NCBI GenBank assembly: GCA_014843695.1
Contig: CM026398.1
Coordinates: 52,057,834-52,121,833 of the forward strand
Direction: 5' to 3'
Origin: Archivesica marissinica
Lineage: Eukaryota; Mollusca; Bivalvia; Venerida; Vesicomyidae
DNA: 64,000 nt
The translations under genes and the position numbers were made by a program. Shown here in pieces: positions 58,640 through 64,000 of this stretch (position 1 is the stretch's first letter; every line of letters begins with the position of its first letter). The notes under the pieces were generated by a model. That model saw only the letters and a list, made by a program, of their open reading frames with translations, was not told the origin of the DNA and did no database searches.

Positions 58640-59135
58640 AACAAGTGTGCAGATAATTGGCAGTCATAATTTAAAGGTGTGCAGATAATTGACAGTCATA
58701 ATTTAAAGGTGTACAGATAATTGACAGTCATAATTTAAAGGTGTGCAGATAATTGGCAGTCATAATTTAAAGGTGTGCAGATAATTGGCAGTCATAATTT
58801 AAAGGTGTGCAGATAATTGACAGTCATAATTTAAAGGTGTGCAGATAATTGGCAGTCATCATTTAAAGGTGTGCAGATAATTGACAGTCGTCATTTAAAG
58901 GTGTGCAGATAATTGGCAGTCATAATTTAAAGATGTACAGATAATTGACAGTCATAATTTAAAGGTGTGCAGATAATTGGCAGTAATAATTTAAAGGTGT
59001 GCAGATAATTGACAGTCATAATTTAAAGGTGTGCAGATAATTGGCAGTCATCATTTAAAGGTGTGCAGATAATTGGCAGTCATAATTTAAAGGTGTGCAG
59101 CTAATTGGCAGTCATAATTTAAAGATGTACACATA
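58640..59135 (+). repeat. 32-bp array, about 15 copies, upstream of exon 1
   Basis: The unit is AAAGGTGTGCAGATAATTGG plus CAGTCATAATTT. It lies in the presumed 5' UTR intron. It has no splice site or exon bases. Confidence 0.94.
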
Positions 59136-59424
59136 TTGAATTTGCTAATCTCGACGATCCTGATCACCTTCACTATCCAATCAGGATGCCCCCAGGGGAT
59201 GATTTTTCAGAACATAATTTAGTATTCTTTTAATTTACTAAAAACGAGCGTGGTGACAGTGCTTTTTGTTGTTTATTTTCAAAGTATTTGTTTTGGGTCA
59301 AATCTAGCACATTTTGGAATCTTTCTTCTGGGTGGTTTACATTGGGTTTGAGAGTCCCCAAAAAATAAATACGGGACCTGACAGTCATTATCAGAATTGA
59401 TTTGAGTTATATGAATTTACGTTA

Positions 59425-59632
59425 GCCTGATTGCTAAGTTCTTACAACTTTAGTTGATTTGATCTCAAGAATTCATTCATGATGGAATCAATCACCACAA
59501 GGAGAGAAAAGAGGCTATGTGGAACTTAAGTGCCTAGCCTATGGGTACAATCACAACGGCCATAGCTGGGTGCTAAGTTCTGGCCTTCCACACCAGAAGC
59601 GCACACACTACCACTGCACTTTCACGACTTCC
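59425..59632 (-). mobile_element. SINE type B, old copy
   Basis: Recognisable body (CAAGGAGAGAAAAGAGGCTA) and head remnant (ACTACCACTGCACTTTCACG), with many substitutions. Confidence 0.65.
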
Positions 59633-59639
59633 CACTAAG

Positions 59640-61960
59640 AATTTAATTGATTGTTCGGCAGTATATCACTATATGCTAGCATAGTCATAGCAATATAGAA
59701 TCAAGAAACATACAATATCAATGATAAAATTGATATGTGATTGATGCTACAGTGTATTTTGGGTTGAAACATGGTCCTGGGAACACTGGGGGGTCCAGTG
59801 TATGTGCCGAATGCCTGTGGATACACTAACATGTACATATTGTGATATAAAACAATTTTTTAGAGGTTTAGGTGGTACAAAACGTCTTCCGATGCTATAG
59901 GAATCGTCCTGTATCGGCAACGAAATGTCCCGTAATTTGAGTACGAAACGTCCAGTATCGATACGATATGATTGGGTACGAAACACCCACGTTACGAAAC
60001 GTAACTTGACGAACAAGAGTCAAGAAATACATAAACTGTGAGAACGTTTGCAGGTTTGATTTGTGCTAAAACTCACTATATAGTTGAGACAGAAAGTTAT
60101 GTACGTTACTAAATTTGTAAAGCTAATTCGTTGAGCTTGAAAATCGCGCTAAAATTGTTGAACTCTTTCATATGGAGGTTCAATAAGCGGATGCGTCACG
60201 CTTCGCCTGCGCGCACGTTCATTTTAGGTCAAACACCGCTATTTAAATTTCCATATGCCACCATTATAACACACAGTGCCATTAAAGTTCCCCAACATTA
60301 GTTTCGCACAAAAGACAATAGTTTTCAACAGACTGGCCTTTGAGCCACAAGAAAATGTCAAATTTCAATAGCGTTGATCAATTGTGTTTTTTTATTTTAA
60401 AACCACTAAAGGCACACTAAAGGCACCCACCCCCTACTCTGAAGGTAATTTGGTGGTGAATGTTGCACTGCCACCTGCATTTCTCTGACACCTGCATTTA
60501 TAATATGGTGTTTATTTGTTACCAAATAGTATGCAAATATTCTAAAACATTCCAGAATGCAGCACATATTATTGTATTTTAAAATTTAGAAGTCATTTTC
60601 TCTATTGCTGACAATACCTACTCAGCCAATCAGTTCATGTATCAATAACTCTTAAGGGCATTGTGTGAAGTTGTTGATGAACTGCTTGAGAGTATATGTA
60701 AATATGCATGAATACGATATTGTGGGCTCCACTTATCTTGCAGTGGATTGTCAGTCGACGTTTATTTACTCGAATGGTACAAGCAGCTCAGATATCCTAC
60801 ATCAAATGTTTCTGACCATTTGCCTAAATTATGTTAACAGTTAAGTCACGTGTGGACTATTTTGGAAGAACAAGTAAAAATAATTGTGAATACCCACTGT
60901 CGCCGAAACTAAAATCGGATAAAGTTGATGAATTAAAATATTCAGAATTTGTATTGAAAAATTTAAACAAACATTTGAATATATGTAGTATGTAGCGCTC
61001 TGTACAGACATTGAGTGTGTGAGGTATTGAAAGAAGTAGGTCAGTGTACTATAGGAAAGACGGTATAAAAAAGTATATCATGCTCGACTCCGTACTAATT
61101 GTAACTCATTAAACCTGCATTGGTTTGATAAAAACATTTCTCCACCACCTCTCTGCCAATGTGGTCTTCCTGTGAGTACTCTTTAGAAGAAGAAATTCCA
61201 TGGAAAGTAAGAATGGTAAATTGAAAGTAGAATGGAAAATCTGACTTCAACTTATACAATTGTTACTTCCACAATCATGACTAGCAACATTGCGATTTTA
61301 TCCATGGCCTCGAGTTCCATGTAAGAAGACACATATTTCATGTTAATACAAAGCGCTACATATATGCTGTATAAGTGCCTCCGCTAATCCCCACCTAATT
61401 AAAGTTAGCGTGGATGCTGTCTTCGGCCTCTACACACGCCCAGTGTAGTTCATATCCCGATGGAAACTATTAACCAGCGATTATTAATTAAGTAACTCCA
61501 TCTGTCATTTAATCCCTAGTGTGGGTAAATTCATTGTAACCAAAGCATAATCAAATTATTACATATAGGACCGTGCTAGGCTGCTAGCAAGGGTCAATTT
61601 TAATATAATAATAAGATAACATATAATTCTATTTCATATACACTGTACATGTAGTTTAATCGACGTTTTTTTTATCACTTTTAAAACAATGCTTAAAATT
61701 ATTGCAAAATCACTGGTGTACTGCTCTAGCTAATAATTCTAAGTCGCCATGCCTATTTGCATCAGATATTGTATGTTTATCCACAGATGAAAGTCTGAGA
61801 GTGTAACTAAAACAAACCAATGGTATGTTGATAATTTTATATGAATTACTTGATGTGTTTCTGTTGTCGCCAGAAACGTGTACGCTACGCTACCAGGTAT
61901 AAGCCTAAATACGACCATACCAAGAATATAAAAGTAGCATTAGTATGTATGGGTAACCGA
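59640..61960. other. Upstream region, no gene recognised
   Basis: Apart from the CpG-rich patch I see no coding exon or clear element. 59870-60010 repeats the motif TACGAAACGTCC/TACGAAACACCC. Confidence 0.45.
60135..60235 (-). promoter_or_regulatory. Possible FANCD2 promoter segment
   Basis: An unusually CpG-rich patch in AT-rich DNA, about 1.6 kb upstream of exon 1. On the gene strand it has TTTTAGCGCGATTTT (E2F-like), GTGCGCGCAGGCG (NRF1-like) and CGTGACGC (CRE half-site-like). E2F control is typical of Fanconi genes. Inference only. Confidence 0.25.
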
Positions 61961-61963
61961 ACA

Positions 61964-62248
61964 GACGGATCTGTGATCCAGTGGTAACACGCTGGACTGG
62001 TAATCCAGGGATCGCAGGTTCGATCCCCCGTCTGACCCTAATAAAATTAACAGTCTTTCAGATGGGACGTTAAACCGAGTTCTCGTGTCAGTGCTTTACA
62101 CCGTGCACGTAAAGGAACCAAAGGAGACTCTGGAGTGGGTCTCTGTCTGTATCATTACACTATCCTCCAAAAAATCTAAAATGACTAATATCTTCAGGAG
62201 GCGTCGCTCATATGGGCAACCTGTAGCGACGATAAATAAACGTAAAAC
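61964..62248 (+). mobile_element. SINE type A, full length
   Basis: Head GATCTGTGATCCAGTGGTAA, GGT anticodon-like loop, B-box, and complete body ending AATAAACGTAAAACGC. Confidence 0.88.
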
Positions 62249-62249
62249 G

Positions 62250-62255
62250 CGCACG

Positions 62256-62295
<40 letters not shown>
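62250..62295 (+). repeat. CA microsatellite
   Basis: GCACGCACGCGCG passing into about 16 AC units, directly at the SINE tail. Confidence 0.95.
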
Positions 62296-62296
<1 letters not shown>

Positions 62297-62299
62297 AAT

Positions 62300-63110
62300 A
62301 AACCATATTTTGCATTATTATTTTCGAAACCTTGTGTTTACGATGTAAGCTACGTTACGTTAGCACTGTCGACAAGTAAGCATTTCAATCAATATTACAG
62401 TGTTAAGTGTTAATTTTGATCTACTCAAAATATAGATTTTTATTTATCCACCATAACTTGTTGAATATCTTATTTTGATATAGTACACCATTGAGTAAAA
62501 ACATGTATTGGTCTTAATCAGATATGGTATAGAAACTATTTTTCGGGTTAGATGTAGATTTTTAAAATTCGGATAGCTACCCCGTAACAGTGGAAATATT
62601 CTCCCAATGATTTGCTTGTTTATATGCGTCTGCTGGACAAGCCATGTGACAGTTGCATCAGCCTACCGATACATGTACCGGAATGCTATTGAACCATGCT
62701 TCAGCTATGTCGGCGAAATTAGCCTAGAACTATATAAATATTTTAAATACGTATGAAAATGGAAAATACGCCGGGCATAGGAATATATGCCAAGCATAGG
62801 TTCCACCACTCTACGTGAACTATTGCCTATTACTTGACACGTCATAAGCTACGTTACGTAATATATATATGTTACCATTAAATTCAAAAAGATGTCCGTA
62901 GGATGTTTACATGCTCTAATTACATGTGTTAAGGTAGGACTTAAATTCTGAGTATGATTTATATGCACTACAGAACTTTCCTTGTTTGTCAGTTCACAAT
63001 TTGTATCTCAGTGTAAAACACATGCAAAGTTTTCCGCCAGCTGCAAAGTCCAAGTAAGTAGCTTGTACATCTGATTGCTATTTAACTATTTATATAATAT
63101 GCTGTCTCTA
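62300..63110. other. Upstream region, nothing recognised
   Basis: AT-rich, no coding signal. Confidence 0.5.
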
Positions 63111-63111
63111 T

Positions 63112-63195
63112 CACAGGGATTCGGCACGTTTGGGGTACTAGTATATATATTTAATATTTATATACTAGTACCCCCAAACGTGCCGAATCCCTGTG
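63112..63195. repeat. 84-bp near-perfect palindrome
   Basis: Left arm CACAGGGATTCGGCACGTTT then GGGGTACTAGTATATA. The right arm is its inverse with one extra G. The AT-rich centre is about 12 bases. Confidence 0.92.
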
Positions 63196-63277
63196 GACAT
63201 TCCCAATCCAGTTGTTTCAAAATTGAATATATAACATGTGTCTAGGCACAGGAGCATTGTTTACAATACACGTGTTT

Positions 63278-63425
63278 ATTTAGCTCGATTGCGAAACAAG
63301 TTCTTGCAACATTATGTTGAATCACTCTTGAGCCCTCATTCCTGACGGTAACCAACACAATGAGGGGGAGAGAAGAGGCAATGTGGAATTTAAGTTCCTT
63401 GCCTAAGGGAACTAGTTATCACGAC
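63278..63425 (-). mobile_element. SINE type B, head lost
   Basis: Body on the minus strand (ATTGCGAAACAAGTTCTTGC, then AGAAGAGGCAATGTGGAATT). It breaks off before the tRNA part. Confidence 0.75.
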
Positions 63426-63479
63426 TTGTACCTCTACTAAGTTCTAGGCTCTATCCTTAGTTTAATCATATTGTATTGC

Positions 63480-63720
63480 TTATTTATATACAATACAATT
63501 ACAAATATAAACATGGTAAATATATAAGCAAACTGATACAACTGCAATGCTATGCTTATACTTGCACAGTGCACGAATACAATCTAGAAGCAAATGGGTT
63601 GGGCAACAAGTTTTACCAACATTAGCTAGTGCCCTTCCCAAAGGCTCTACCCTAGACCCCCCCCCCTCGTTAGAACTATGGTGGAGGCACAATGCTTTTG
63701 GATAAACTTCAAGTTTCTGT
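63480..63720 (-). repeat. Second copy of the dispersed repeat at 53080-53460
   Basis: Shares GCAAATGGGTTGGGCAACAA and a C9 run with that copy. Unknown family. Confidence 0.5.
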
Positions 63721-64000
63721 GGTCTAGGCCACCATAGGGTGAGATGACACATATAAGTTCTGTTTTGTTATTTACAATGGAATTTTGTTAAATGTGTGCT
63801 AATCTTTGAAGGCACACATTGAAACAACAATCGCCGTTCGAATCGGAGACCTGAGTAAGAGCGGAAATATAATGTATAGCGTGGTATGCCACTATGTTAA
63901 GAAACGACTATAAAACATGCTTATTGACAGTAAATTGAAATATTGTTTTACTGCGAGGAAGATAGATGCGCTAAACATAAATTTATTTTATTTATTTATT

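Noticed and set aside
59747..60016. 89-residue minus-strand frame upstream of FANCD2
   Set aside because: Built on short diverged repeats (TACGAAACGTCC). No family recognised and no splice context.

Overview
This is animal nuclear DNA: AT-rich, intron-heavy, with no bacterial-style operons. Almost all long open frames in it are translations of tandem repeats. One real gene is visible. On the minus strand, 31 short exons with GT-AG borders and matching phases join into 3,048 nt (1,016 codons) of FANCD2, the Fanconi anemia protein that pairs with FANCI on DNA during crosslink repair. The first coding exon lies near 58.6 kb and the last one seen near 0.5 kb. The rest of the C-terminal part lies beyond base 1. 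The ubiquitin-acceptor lysine (human Lys561) is conserved at codon 548 (bases 27543-27545). Several tRNA-derived SINE families, TTAA-type MITEs and extensive minisatellites suggest an invertebrate, perhaps a bivalve mollusc. The species guess is inference only.

Layout, following the gene from right to left: 64.0-58.6 kb holds upstream sequence with a CpG-rich possible promoter near 60.2 kb and a 32-bp array. 58.6-51.0 kb holds exons 1-8 in fairly ordinary introns, with a 17-bp array and a MITE inserted into a SINE. 51.0-36.0 kb holds exons 8-15 with arrays of 65, 40, 20, 72, 32, 32 and 33 bp. 36.0-25.8 kb holds exons 15-20 with arrays of 81, 53, 35, 42, 60 and 99/84 bp. 25.8-12.2 kb holds exons 20-27 with arrays of 26, 30, 34, 34 and 19 bp. 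12.2-4.4 kb is one intron filled by a 38-bp array of about 195 copies. 4.4-0.5 kb holds exons 28-31 with arrays of 35 and 36 bp.

The main finding is that many arrays are not random satellite DNA. Their repeat units are copies of the neighbouring exon-intron border. The arrays beside exons 8, 10, 15 and 27 repeat the last 10-33 exon bases plus the 5' splice site. Those beside exons 24 and 30 repeat the 3' splice site, with the first 17 exon bases in the case of exon 24. Two arrays after exon 13 repeat an internal exon segment. Exon 23 is caught as a fresh 101-bp two-copy duplication across its donor, and border copies of exons 10, 13, 18 and 24 also lie in introns. In every array carrying a splice site, use of the nearest decoy would bring in a stop codon within about a dozen codons. 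This intron set therefore carries hundreds of near-perfect decoy splice sites beside one essential DNA-repair gene.

The interspersed elements are at least seven tRNA-derived SINE types (called A-G here), four TTAA or TA MITEs with clear inverted termini, a pogo/Tc1-like 0.94-kb element, and an 84-bp near-perfect palindrome. No second protein-coding gene is supported.
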